A stretch of 64,000 bases of DNA from Lumbricus terrestris (Eukaryota; Annelida; Clitellata; Crassiclitellata; Lumbricidae), in contig OX457037.1 of assembly GCA_949752735.1 (NCBI GenBank), positions 40,134,996-40,198,995 of the forward strand, given 5' to 3'. Shown here piece by piece: positions 45,411 through 56,663 of this stretch (within the stretch, counting starts at the first letter, position 1; every line of letters begins with the position of its first letter). The notes under the pieces are model-generated. The model did no database searches, was not told the DNA's origin, and was given only the letters and a program-made list of their open reading frames with translations. Made by a program: the position numbers and the translations under genes.

Positions 45411-46460
45411 TGTCACGAGTTGCCCTTGTAAATATCTTTAGGCCGTTATTGTATGCTTATATAATTGTATCTATGTTGTGCTATGTCTTAGGCCTATATA
45501 ATTATTATATGCTTAAAGGAACATTGTGACAATATTATAATATATACTTAGTGCCACATAGCTATATATATATATATTAATATATCGATGGTCGTCGATG
45601 GTCGTTGGGTCCAAGAAGGTGTGCCGGGAGTAAAGGTCATCTGTCTGGAGGCGGATAGGCTATATAGGCAAGAGTACAGACTGTCTGGAGGTCAATCGTC
45701 GTGAGTCGTCAGAAGTCAATCGTCGGAAGTGAATCGTCGGAAGTCAACCGTCGGAGTCCAGTGGTCGGAAGGCGAATACGGAGCACAACGGTGCTACCAG
45801 GCGGGTTTACGGAGCACAACCGTGCTGCCAGGAGAATACGAAGCACAACGGTGCTACGGTGCTATCAGACGAGGACGGAGTCATCTTCTCCGCCACGTCT
45901 ACGACAGGAGGTGGGCGGTGTCCGAGCGCGGAAACTTCTCCGCCACTTCTACGACAGGAGGTGGGCGGTGCCGGAAGGCACTCCTCTACAAGACGCGGTC
46001 AGCGGTCGTGACTGGAACGCCAGCAGGACTGCAACTCTGGACGCTGGGTTCTTCTTCCATCCTGGAACGAGGAAACGGACGAAGTCGACTTCAGAACGGA
46101 GCAACCGAACCAGACCAGTGAGCCGACAGAAGCCCTTCGCTGTGAAACCCGTAGGACTTCTTCACACCTACAGAAACTGTCGCCATGCGAACGGTAACGT
46201 GAGTCATCGACCAGTTGTTGGGTGGGGTCTGGGGGAGGGCACGACCATCGATTAGGGCGCTATAGATTTAAGCTATCGACGATATTATTTGCTTTATATG
46301 TATTATGTCTTTCAGTTTAATTTCAGTTGTCTTTTTACCTTAATAATTTCTAAACGAGTTCTGTGCTTTGTTCTATAGTCTAGTACTTCGATATTAGTCT
46401 TAAACACCCTGGTCCGTAATAGGCTAGGGCCTAACTCACCATTAAAGATAACTCATGACA
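45411..46460 (+). repeat. 3' LTR of the retrotransposon
   Basis: 1050 bp and virtually identical to the 5' LTR. A short purine-rich stretch (gtgggg) lies just upstream as a possible polypurine tract. Confidence 0.95.
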
Positions 46461-46587
46461 GTCACCACATCAGGTCTAGGAAACACCAGAGCACTCCTGA
46501 ATATTAGAATGGACCTTTCTTTATAGAGTTAGCGCCGGTGAATAAGCTGATCTCCCTGATGTGGCGTTTGCGGGCGTCGAGAAATTC

Positions 46588-46640
46588 TCGAAAATTTACA
46601 TTGCATTACATTACATTACATCACATTACATTACATTACA
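46588..46640. repeat. (ATTAC)n pentanucleotide repeat
   Basis: About 9 units. It follows a diverged repeat tail (gtgaataagctgat...tctcgaaaattta, 46530-46588), which is similar to 48120-48200. Confidence 0.85.
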
Positions 46641-46910
46641 GTAGTGGTTGTGTGGTTTTTAACAGCGCTTTAGTCATTTAGAAGCTGATACCCTGCACTT
46701 TGGTTTTCGAATGGCGCTCTAGCCTAGAAATTTCGAGATTACGATTACGAATCCATGAATTTTAGATGAAATTTACAACAATCGACAAAAAATGTTGCTT
46801 TTATATCATTATAGGCCCTCTATTCCAAGTTGTTCAGCAACATTCGTTTGAACGGGTTCAGCCTCCACCTTTAAGAACCGAAACTGCAGTAAAGAACAGT
46901 AGGCCTACTA

Positions 46911-47939
46911 CACGGTGTCCCAATTGAAGTGAGCCCCTTTTTGTTTTGGCGATATACTTGCCAATTCTAACTGAAACTTTATAAAATTTCAGAGAATCTA
47001 AGAGGGATAAATTATCAATGTTTCCTGAAAATTTTATTGATTTCTACGAACAGGATCCGCAGTTATGCATATTCAAATTTGAGGAACGAAAATTTTAAGT
47101 TTCGAACATGTAAAAGATAGGAAATAATTGTTTGCAGCTGCGCACCTTACGTTCTAAATTAATAAATATGACGTCATATTTCCGTTATTTCCATGTTAGG
47201 GGACAATAATAGAAATGGTTTTCAGCAAAGTTGAATTGGGTCTAATAAAAATTTTAAGAGAAGAAAACATTACGGTGCAGAAAGGTTTTTAAAGGAATTC
47301 CCTACATAAACTGGTCCATTGCTGCCTGCTATTAAAGAATTGTCGGTCAGTGAATTTTTCATATACCAACAGGACAGTGCTCCTGCTCATCGAGCCAAAG
47401 AAACTGTTGGTCCGCTTTCAAGAGAAACTCCCGAGTTCATTTCACCAACTCTTTGGCCCCTTCCTCCCCCCCCCCCCCCAATAGCCCTGATCTTAATCCA
47501 CTGGGCTACAAGATATGGAGCGTCCTTCAAGAACGCGTTTATCAAACTCGCATACGTGACGTTGACCACCTCAAACAGCGAATTGTGGAAGAATGGAATC
47601 GTGTTGATCAAGGGATTGTTGACAATGCAATCAATGAATGGCGAAAGCGCCTTAGAGCATGCATTCGAGCTAATGGCGGACATTTTGAACATCAGCTTTG
47701 AAAAACAACAATTGGCTCAAATTAATTTTCTATCTTTTACATGTTGGCAACTTCAAATTTTGTTTGTCCAAATTTGAATGTGCATAACTTCGGACTATGT
47801 TGATAGAATTTGATAAAATTTTCAGGAAACATTTATAATTTATCCCTCTTTCACGCTGTAAAATGTTATAGAGTTTCATTTAGAATTAGCAGATATATCG
47901 CCAAAACAAAAAGGGGCTCACTTCAATTGGGACACCGTG
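46911..47939 (+). mobile_element. Mariner-like deletion derivative with about 220-bp inverted repeats
   Basis: Starts CACGGTGTCCCAATTGAAGT and ends with the exact inverse; TA lies on both sides (46909-46910, 47940-47941). The ends pair, imperfectly, over roughly 220 bp. The internal region holds transposase fragments. Confidence 0.9.
47214..47701 (+). pseudogene. Truncated mariner-type transposase
   Basis: A short N-terminal piece MVFSKVELGLIKILREENIT (from 47214) is followed, after an internal deletion near 47310, by the C-terminal third: QQDSAPAHRA (second catalytic Asp) and, in a shifted frame, NSPDLNPL (third catalytic Asp) and NGGHFEHQL before TGA 47699-47701. The shift falls in a run of about 13 C at 47466-47479. 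The central catalytic region is missing, so it is inactive. Confidence 0.85.
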
Positions 47940-47941
47940 TA

Positions 47942-49530
47942 TTTGTATCAGCCACAAGATGAACTAGAGTCTAGAGCATTGAAATGTAAATCTCTACATA
48001 AAATGTTGCCCGTACAGCACAAAAGCCACGCCAGAAAGACAAACATGTTCACCGGTGCTAGTCTGTAGGCCTATATCAGAGACAGCGCTGCCTGGCCATT
48101 GCGGACTTGATTTGATCTAGAGCCGGTATGGAAGCTGGCCTCTCTGATAAGGTTGTCGTGCGGCGCTCAGAAAATTTTCGAGCATTCACATTTAGATAGG
48201 GATATCCAATTGGACTGCCCCAAAAAGATGCGACTGCAGGATTATTTTTGATTGATGCTAACCTCACTTTCACCTATGACAGGGCAACGACGAGATCGAA
48301 AGCTTTTTTTTACTAGGGCATTAATTTTGACCTGCCATGTGTTGTAGTGTAGCGACGTCACTGTCCGTCCGTTCGTGTAGCTCATTCGTTCAGTTCAGTT
48401 TGTACATTTTGGGCGGGCGGTGATCACTGAGCCCGGACACCGACGACACCCCTTGACCCGTACTTTAAAATCTGATGACCTTTTTTAGTCTTTCTGCCAA
48501 ATTTTTTTTCTTTAAAAACACACTAATTTCCGTACTTTATAACCTGATGACCTTTTGAAATTGTTGCTAAGGGGTGGAACATAAATACATGTGAACATGA
48601 CCTCAGGATTGTTCTGGGGGAATGCCATTCCTAAGTGGGGGGTCTTCCCCCAGAGACGTCTAAATTAAAATTGTACTAAGTTGCACGAGCTCACACTTGA
48701 CTGTGCTTACTTACGAATAACATTGTTTATCATGTCTGTCGTTTATTACCCGATAGTACCAGACACACGTTGTACGCACTACCTTCAGTAGAACCGTACT
48801 TATCTGCCCCAGGGAGAATTGCAGCGTAACATCCTAGGTAATTATTCATCAAATAACTTGAACAATGTGGCGGTGACAATAAGCGTCCGATCTATACTTG
48901 ACGTATAAAAGACGTAAACAGGCAGGAAGCCGCGAGCCGTTCTAATGCTTCTGGGGTTATCCGTAGGCAGACTTGATAAAATATTGATGCGAGTTCAGCC
49001 AAAGTATTCTCACACCTATATTATTCTCTGACTGAGTGATAATCAATTATTTCCCTTTGCCGACTAAAGGAGGCGTAAGCTGTCTGGATTATTTACGCTG
49101 ATGCTTAAGGCGGTACTCGCACGCATTAGCGAAAGCGAAATAGCCAGTACAGGATATGAGGAAACGGAAACGCTAGAAAGAACACTGAGTATAATTTTAT
49201 ATAGGAAATTAAGCAGAAAGTTATAGACAATCATTCCACGAACTATCCCTAAACCAAAAACTAATAGACCTACACAATACACTGCATGAGCAACAGGTCT
49301 GTTTGTTCTATGATTCTATCCTATTGGGTCGGTTAAGATTAATGTTTCTGGGGGGAAATATTACCTATTTTAGGCTATTTACATGCAAACAACAGCCCTA
49401 GAATTTTCTTGGGGGAATGTGATTCCTGGGGGAACTTCCCCTTTCAGCTGCGCCTAGATTAAACATTGGCTGATGCTAGTATTATTTGTCTTCACTCAGC
49501 TCCTCGTTCTCTCCTCTTCGTGAAAGAAAA
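47942..49530. other. No supported gene
   Basis: Holds a diverged repeat tail near 48090-48205 and G-rich remnants near 48480-48660 (tctgatgacctttttt) that resemble the MITE cores but without clear ends. The rest is unassigned. Confidence 0.4.
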
Positions 49531-49800
49531 CTACTTAGAAGAAAAATGAACAGAAATTTGAATTTGATACGGATGATAAATTCACTGGTATTGAGTGTCG
49601 TGCTGTATGGTTCAGAAACCTGGACCATGAGAAAGAAGGATATAAAGAAGACTGGAGGCATTTGAAATACGGACATGGAGGAGAATGGAAAAGATCAGCT
49701 GGACAAAACATTATGCACAGTAAAATAAACAAAAAACAACAGAGGTGGGGAAACTGGAATCTCAGGCTTCTCAGCACAACGATGTGAACTCATAGAAAGA
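49531..49800 (+). pseudogene. Decayed LINE reverse-transcriptase fragment
   Basis: The plus strand reads MINSLVLSVVLYGSETWTMR and KKDIKK, a hallmark of the C-terminal part of endonuclease-type LINE reverse transcriptases (LYGSETWTL...). Stops and shifts follow. Highly truncated on both sides. Confidence 0.7.
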
Positions 49801-50045
49801 ATGTATAGTCTAACAACTGCTTGCCAAACAAGATGCGTGCACAAGAACTAAAGAAAGGATAGAGGATCTAAGAAAGATAGAAACTGCGATCAAAATACTT
49901 TTTCATGCAAGACAACGGCGCATTTGACGTTACAGGTGAATGGAGCTAATAATTTTTTATTAAGTACCCTATTGTTGACTCAACAATCCGGTTGACAGAC
50001 CAAAACCGGTCACAGTTACAGCTATGCGGTTATCTTAGTTAACAT

Positions 50046-50182
50046 CAGGGTGAGAATTGCCGGGGGGTTTCAACCTCCCCAGTCTTTCTTAGAGCCTTAT
50101 AGTAAAATCTGCTTTTCACACCCAAATTTCAGGTGGATAATGGTCCAACCCCCCCAGTTATTTTTCCACAATTCTTACACTG
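50046..50182. mobile_element. hAT-type MITE, CAGGGTGAGAATTG family
   Basis: Ends CAGGGTGAGAATTG and CAATTCTTACACTG. Perfect 8-bp duplication GTTAACAT at 50038-50045 and 50183-50190. 137 bp, the cleanest copy of the family. Confidence 0.92.
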
Positions 50183-50265
50183 GTTAACATCAATCTGAAC
50201 TAATAACAGAACAGCCAACTTGCATTACAAGGGTGCTAATAGCAGCCTTCAAAGCATGTCTATCC

Positions 50266-50340
50266 TACGGGGCTTCGGGAATCGAACTAAGCTCCGCTGA
50301 TCTCCATGACAACGTGTTATCCAATGCGCCACCGGGCCTT
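50266..50340 (-). other. tRNA-Arg-like sequence, pseudo-tRNA or SINE head
   Basis: The minus strand has an A-box TGGCGCATTGG (complement of 50321-50331) and a B-box GTTCGATTCCC (complement of 50278-50288), spaced as in tRNA. The acceptor stem and anticodon arm do not pair well, so a functional tRNA is unlikely. Confidence 0.5.
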
Positions 50341-50444
50341 CGATCTCGCTCAGTTTCAACGGTCGCCGCCACTCGGTTGGTTCAGAAACTAATTATGACG
50401 ATAACGATGAAGACGACGATCAAACGTAATCTATACTCAATGGA

Positions 50445-50832
50445 TTGTTATACAGATGATTTATACCGACATGTATGATTTTGATTCATACCGACATGTA
50501 TGATTATGATTTATGCCGACATGTATGATTGTGATTTATACCGACATGTGTGATTGTGATTTATGCCGACATGTGTGATTGTGATTTATGCCGACATGTA
50601 TGATTATGATTTATGCCGACATGTATGATTGTGATTTATACCGACATGTGTGATTATGATTTATGCCGACATGTATGATTGTGATTTATACCGACATGTA
50701 TGATTATGATTTATGCCGACATGTATGATTATGATTTATGCCGACATGTATGATTGTGATTTATACCGACATGTGTGATTGTGATTTATGCCGACATGTG
50801 TGATTGTGATTAATGCCGACATGTATGATTGT
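50445..50832. repeat. 25-bp minisatellite, about 15 copies
   Basis: CCGACATGTATGATTATGAT-type unit every 25 bp (50466, 50491, ...), with A/G variation at two positions. Confidence 0.95.
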
Positions 50833-51530
50833 GTATTTCAAATTTACCCCGTACACCAGACATAATTTTGCGCTCCGGCGCCGTGCGCAGTATTGCGACG
50901 CTGTGAATAAAACACTTGAGAGATCCCTTCTTAGATTCTCACACTGTTCAGTAAAGGTGGAACTAAACCGGGCAAGTTAAAACAACGTAAGGTTAGATAA
51001 ATAACATTCATATGAAATTGTATTAGGGTATACCCTATGATGCATACGAATATTCTGCAGAGTGCAGACCATAGTTGTTCAATGCGCTTTTCTAATTTTT
51101 TATTATTTAAAAAGACGTCGGTTTTTCTGTTTTCTTTTTCGCATCGCTTTATTTCGGTTTAAAATTTTTTGTAACTTTATATATTTATTTACTGTCTGCT
51201 ATTATTCTCCTTAATTAAATTTTTCCAGATATTGCTAGCGTTTTTCACTGTAGCCTAGTCCTGGCTTCCCTCTCAAACTTCGAACTTTGTCATAACTATC
51301 TCCCGAAGACGGAAACACGTGCACTCTCTGCCTTGAGTGAGTTAACGAGGCAATTAATACAAATTAATTATTGTATCTTATTAATTTAATGATGCTGATG
51401 AAACGTGCGCCCCCAAACTATCGGCCTATACGTTTGTGTGATCCTAAACAGTACCGTGGTAAGTAACACGATTCTGCACGTCACAACGAAAATGATCATC
51501 TCTGTGGTCAGATATACTTAATGAGTAAAA

Positions 51531-51906
51531 CTAAGACCGCAAGAGAATAAACATAGTAGCGTATACTAGCCGCAAGCTGTTTCCATCGTAATAGTTAACG
51601 CTTCCACTGTTAAATAGCATAACAACTACTGAAAGCCATAATACCGAATTAACTAAACATGTACCACAAGAGAATAAACATAGTAGCCTACTATATCCGC
51701 AAGCTGTTACCATCGTAATAGCTAACGCTTCCACTGTTAAATAGCATAACAACTACTGAAAGTCATAATACCGAATTAACAAAACATAGACCACAAGAGA
51801 ATAATCATAGTAGCATATTAGCCGCAAGCTGTTTCCATCGTAATACATGTAGCTAGCGCTTCCACTGTTAAATGGCATAGTAACTATACTGAAAGCCATA
51901 ATATCG
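51531..51906. repeat. About 126-bp tandem repeat, three copies
   Basis: Copies begin CAAGAGAATAA at 51540, 51667 and 51793 and share ccgcaagctgtt, cttccactgttaaat and actactgaaag. The array sits immediately downstream of the donor of the exon at 51937-52138, i.e. in its putative intron. Confidence 0.9.
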
Positions 51907-51936
51907 GATTAGCATCTTCCGAAGCCGGATTCTCAC

Positions 51937-52138
51937 CTGCAGGTCGGCTGGGTTTCGTCGATGATTTTCTGGCGGCGTCACTTCGTCCTGGAACTTGAGA
52001 TTCGAATGAAGACTCCTCCAGCTGTCGACTCGATTTTACGCACGACGCGGCCGTGCATGCACCGACCGATCCGATCATTCGACGGCTGAAGCCTTGGGCC
52101 GCCGCTCCCGCAGCCCGTTGTCGGCAGCACAAAGTCAT
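51937..52138 (-). CDS. Probable first coding exon, 67 codons plus one base; possible mitochondrial presequence
   Basis: ATG 52138-52136 opens a GC-rich frame to a strong donor CAG|GTGAGA (last exon base 51937). The first 40 residues (MTLCCRQRAAGAAAQGFSRR at the start) have several Arg, many Ala/Ser and no acidic residue, as in mitochondrial targeting peptides; a Ser/Lys-rich segment follows. I do not recognise the family and found no second exon in the window. Base composition differs clearly from its AT-rich surroundings, supporting a real exon. Confidence 0.5.
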
Positions 52139-52779
52139 GTTTTATTAAGGTAGATTAACGCTGACCGGCTTTGCGTGGGTCATGCAGTTTCGGATGGCCT
52201 TAGGCTTCTAGCGTTGCGCTAGACCGTTGCTAAACGAAGGCCTTGGTCATCCGGCCGCCTAGAACGAACGAATCCTTGATTGGAAACGGAGTGGCAGTGC
52301 CTTAAAGTGATGGATACAGAAATTGAGCGTAGAATGGGTTAATGACTGCGTGGCACCGCTTAACAAAAGATGACGATCGAAGCGCTAAGATTTTTCGCTC
52401 TCAACTCGCACAATCCTATAATCGAATTGAACTCAGAAAACTTATTCTAGCAGCTGTGGGTGAATTATGTGATATTAATATTAACTTCGACCTCATAGTT
52501 AGTTAGGCCTATTCCGCGTTTTCTTCCAGTGAATCGAACGTCCACTTGGAGAAGATGGAGCTGCAATTTTCCCTCCATCGCATTTTCTTGATCTCCATTA
52601 AATATTGTGATCGTTTGAAAATGTAGGCATAATATGCTTTTAAAGTAGGCTAGTTAGTCTCTATTTTAATTTGTGCAAACAGCAGAAAGTCGCACGCCGA
52701 ACCTTCCCTGTGCCACTTCAGTGAAACGCATGCTACAATGGCGCATTAATCTTTGATCAGAAAAGCAAAAGCCTTCGAC

Positions 52780-53060
52780 CGTTTACAGCTGTTGATAATC
52801 GAGCGCCAAGACAGGCGAGGATGGAGAAGAACTGTCCAAAATGCGACCAACCCTCGTGTCGAGGAAGGTTGAAGGCAAGGCAAGGCAATGGAGCGCCGCT
52901 GTTTTGTCAAGTACACGTAGGCCCAATACGTTGCATACGTGGCACAGGCTATAGACCTACGGGATTACGGGATGCATTATGGAGCGACAGAGCTGTAAGC
53001 ATAAACTCAAACTTCTGAAGCACCACTCTACAGATGGACGCAGGGCACAAGCTTATTCAT
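52780..53060 (+). mobile_element. Possible LINE 3' end fragment
   Basis: Reads RQGW/RRTVQ-like residues in one frame (ggcgaggatggagaagaactg), similar to the DRxxWR end of LINE polymerases. It is followed by a repeat tail (gggcacaagcttattcatcagcgctgcgg) resembling the one at 19465. Weak. Confidence 0.3.
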
Positions 53061-53317
53061 CAGCGCTGCGGTGCTGACATAAATGCACAAGCATTGTCAA
53101 GCATACAGAACGTAGGCCCTATAATATAGCATCATATTATGATGCTGCGTTCTAATAAAGTCCAAACAACGCTGCGAATTCAAAAAGTCAGTTGTAAGAG
53201 AAGCGGATGGGCTACGTGCAATTCATTCTCAATTTCTGTTGCAAGTGTTTCTATAGCGATGAAAATAACACGCAGAGTCACTGCAGTCACCTTGACAACA
53301 AACCAGAAGCTAATAAT

Positions 53318-53540
53318 AAGTGGCGCCGCCAGGATTTCACTTGTGGGGGGGGGCTGAAGCCTCCCGGAGGAAATTTTCAATTTTCATCCGCCAAAATATC
53401 TGACGACTTTTTTAAGTCATTCGGTCAAAAATCTTCGAAATATTTCAGTTTTGCATGTAATAACCCGGATGGCATTTTTTAGGGGGGGGCTTAGCCTTTT
53501 ACAGGGGAGCTAGCCCCCTAGCCCCCCAGCACCGCCACTG
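53318..53540. mobile_element. hAT-type MITE, AGTGGCGCCGCC family
   Basis: Left end AAGTGGCGCCGCCAGG, right end AGCACCGCCACTG; perfect 8-bp duplication CTAATAAT at 53310-53317 and 53541-53548. Contains tctgacgacttttttaagtc and G-run/C-run segments. Confidence 0.9.
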
Positions 53541-53816
53541 CTAATAATCGGATAACCAAACGCACACATGACTCTAGGCCTAGTGACTGGTACGATGCAT
53601 CGGCAGATCAATGTCTGCGCATAACATATGAGCCGTTAGGTATCTTTATTGAATTGACCTAAGAGTTTAGCAAGCATCATATGGAATTCTGACTTATATC
53701 GTGCAAGAAAAGATTCCATTTGCGGTGATGTTCAGCAACTTGGAAAAAGTGACATTTGGCTGAGATGAGATCAATAAGAATATTCGCATTTAAATGTTTG
53801 ATAAAATGTTTGTATT

Positions 53817-54150
53817 CTATGTATGTATGTATGTATGTATGTATGTATGTATGTATGTATGTATGTATGTATGTATGTATGTATGTATGTATGTATGTAT
53901 GTATGTATGTATGTATGTATGTATGTATGTATGTATGTATGTATGTATGTGTGTATGTGTGTGTATGTGTGTGTATGTGTGTGTATGTATGTATGTATGT
54001 ATGTATATATGTATGTATGTGTGTATGTGTGTATATATGTATGTAGTGTATGTATGTATGTATGTATGTATGTATGCATGAATGTATGTATGTATGTATG
54101 TATGTATTATGTATGTATGTACGTGTGTGTATGTATGTTTCTATGTATGT
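53817..54150. repeat. (GTAT)n tetranucleotide microsatellite
   Basis: About 330 bp of GTAT with GTGT and other variants in the second half. The Met-Tyr-Val-Cys frames are artefacts. Confidence 0.95.
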
Positions 54151-54157
54151 AGGCCCA

Positions 54158-54195
54158 TGTATTCATTCATTCATTCATTCATTCATTCATTCATT
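54158..54195. repeat. (ATTC)n microsatellite
   Basis: About 9 ATTC units following the GTAT block. Confidence 0.95.
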
Positions 54196-54204
54196 TAGGC
54201 CTAC

Positions 54205-54560
54205 TCATTCTAAGGGCTTATACAGCGCCCAGCCCAAAAGAAGAAAAGATCTGAGAGATTTATGAAAGAAAAACTGACTGATCACCTATAAGAAATGCAG
54301 CTTTGAAGGGAGGTCATTCCAGATGGAGGGCCTGCAACCGAGAAAGTTCGGTCTTATGTAGCAGTTATAAGCGAGCCCGTGGAACTACGAGTTGCCCCTT
54401 AATGGCCGTGCGCAGAGCCCGAAACGCTTCAACGTCAGAGACTGGGCGACAGAGATCGCGTAGGTAAGATGGAGTGCAAGCAAGGATGCAGCGTGAAACC
54501 AGAGCAGAAATTCGATACGAAATACTTTTGGCTATACATGTATATGCAACCAGTGCAACA
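54205..54560 (-). mobile_element. Interspersed repeat resembling a LINE-derived 3' region, reverse orientation
   Basis: Starts ctaagggcttatacagcgcc (inverse of a ggcgctgtataag tail) and continues with gggaggtcattccagatgg and gagactgggcgacagagatc, phrases typical of dispersed L2/CR1-related repeats. No coding capacity. Confidence 0.4.
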
Positions 54561-54807
54561 CATCACGCATGTAGGCTGAGACATAGGACAAAATTACTCG
54601 GGCTTTCGCCTGATAAAGCCGAGCAGCATGGCTATACAATGTAGGCTATGACATCAATCGTGCATTAGACTATAATTATAAGTTCATGCATGAACGCATG
54701 AATAAAAACAACGGACCACTGTCCGAGCACTTCTCAAACGCTCTGAACCTCTAAACCGTGCACTCGAATCGCTTTCTTTTATTTCTTTTATATATATATA
54801 TATATAT

Positions 54808-54808
<1 letters not shown>

Positions 54809-54884
<76 letters not shown>
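54809..54884. repeat. (CA)n microsatellite
   Basis: About 38 CA units, preceded by a short (TA)n. Confidence 0.95.
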
Positions 54885-54886
<2 letters not shown>

Positions 54887-55297
54887 CGTCTCTTCTGGCG
54901 TGAAGTGTCTTAAAGTGAGAGTGCAAATCCAGCATTCGATTGTTTGGCTCTCGATAAGGAGACATCTATGTCTCGTCATCACTCGTTCACTAATCCTGTC
55001 TCTAATCCTCCACTTGCTTTGCCACTTCCACTACCGACGCATTCTATTAAATATGCAGAAATGCGTCAGGCAGTGTACATGTAGCTCCAGTCAATGCTGT
55101 CTGAATGGAAGAATGGGAGAGAGGCATGGATTATATGGGATGAAGACAAGGAAGAAGTTAAGAGGAAAGGTGTGTGAAGCAGAGATGGATGGAATGAAAC
55201 ATATATGCACACACATACACATAGGCTATGAGAGGGACATAACGGTGTATCTTTGAGAAGGGCACCAAAGAGTGAGCGAAAATAGATCGATCAACAA

Positions 55298-55382
55298 ACA
55301 GGCAGGCAGGCAGATAGACAGACAAGCATACAGACAGACAGACATACAGAAAGACAGACAGACATACAGACAGACAGAGAAA
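55298..55382. repeat. (GACA)n-type microsatellite, imperfect
   Basis: GGCA and GACA repeats with interruptions. From 55385 to 56190 no gene is supported. Confidence 0.85.
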
Positions 55383-56192
55383 CAATGGATGGACCGTAAA
55401 TATCAGTCTATAGGCGTTTGCTCGCCGCAGACTGTCTAAATGTGCAATATAGGACCTTAGTAGCTAAATATGTAGACTTATCCCATACTTTGCCTACTTT
55501 TATAGTAACTTGGATGATAATTAGGCTATGAAGTCGCACAAGAGGTAGTCCTCCACAGAATTGCCTAGCTAGTTGTTGCATGCCGTCTAGAAGTCACGAC
55601 CAGCGTGAGTGAAATAGGTATCTTTGTTTAGGTCGAGGCTTCGATTCGTGAGGAATCGGGATAGCCTATAGGATCTGTGAAATGAAAAGGCAATGTTTTC
55701 AATTTTGAGTGAACTAGCTTAGTGTATAAAAAATAAGGTAAAGACAGAAGAGGGGTAAGTTGGATACCTTAAGCACTGTTTGATCAGTAAGGACAATCAA
55801 CTTCTAACATGTGTTTGAACATGTGTTTGTATGTGTGTATCACAATATTGACTATTGACCCTACAGCATTTGTATTTTAGCTCTTTTGATGCTTGGTTTC
55901 AGTCAATGCAGTAACTGCTCCTATATTGTTGTAGGCTACTCTCAGTATAATAGGCTATGGAATTGAAGTCAAAGATCAGGATAAGTAGTAGGCCTAGAGA
56001 TGAATTCTGCAAACTGTTTATTAGAATTTCGGTTCCTTCCTATAATTATATACATGATTACCAACTTTAATTTGTATATGCTAATTATATGGCAGGGCGA
56101 CAACTAATTAAAGTCGAGAATAGCCAGAAAGAGACACGACCGCGCAACACATGCAGACAAGACAATTAATTGGAAAAATAACTGTAACTTTA

Positions 56193-56624
56193 TTATAAAG
56201 TCCACTGATCGAGTGAGAGATGTTCCCACTCAGTCTCAACACTGTTAATCGATTCTATTTGCAACAAATCTTGCTGTTTGAGTCTCGTAACGAAGAGTTT
56301 CTTCGCCTCGTTGTCGATTGATCGAGTTGATGATGTCTTTCTCTTGAGGCTGCAGTGTTTTGATGACACCCACTGCGATCTGGCTCCTCTATCGTCCACC
56401 ACTTCCTTCTAATCCATCCGACCCTTCATCCCCCCCATTCTCATCCCTCGGCTCAACAACGCACAACACATAAATAAAATAATAAATTTAAAATTAATAA
56501 TAGTGGGCTTGCGAGATATTAGCCTAATCCGCGCCAGGGGCCCTCCTGCCTTTGCGAGGAGCTTACGGGGTTTTAAACCACGCCAGAGGCCCGGCAGGTA
56601 CTAATACAAATAAACTACAAACAC

Positions 56625-56663
<39 letters not shown>

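Larger units (their letters stand above)
42615..46460 (+). mobile_element. Complete, internally deleted Gypsy-type LTR retrotransposon, Gmr1-like order
   Basis: Two 1050-bp LTRs flank a 1746-bp internal region. The 5-bp target duplication GTCAC lies at 42610-42614 and 46461-46465. The LTRs begin TGTCACGAG and end CATGACA. Reading by eye I see one difference between them (G at 42833, A at 45629), so the insertion is very young. The internal region contains a Leu-tRNA-type primer site, a Gag start, the integrase end, the reverse-transcriptase start and the RNase H end, in that order. Protease and all catalytic cores are absent, so the copy cannot be autonomous. Confidence 0.93.

Noticed and set aside
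48404..48660. Possible further hairpin-core MITE
   Set aside because: It contains tctgatgacctttttt and G-rich segments, but no matching ends or target duplication could be found.
49064..49282. 72-codon hydrophobic minus-strand frame
   Set aside because: Starts and composition are compatible with chance; no splice signals or homology recognised.
50266..50340. Functional tRNA-Arg gene
   Set aside because: A and B boxes are present but the acceptor and anticodon stems do not pair, so it is listed only as tRNA-like.
50445..50832. CRISPR-like array of 25-bp units
   Set aside because: Units are head to tail without spacers and the context is eukaryotic; it is a minisatellite.
53756..54152. Met-Tyr-Val-Cys frames in several phases
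   Set aside because: GTAT microsatellite artefacts.
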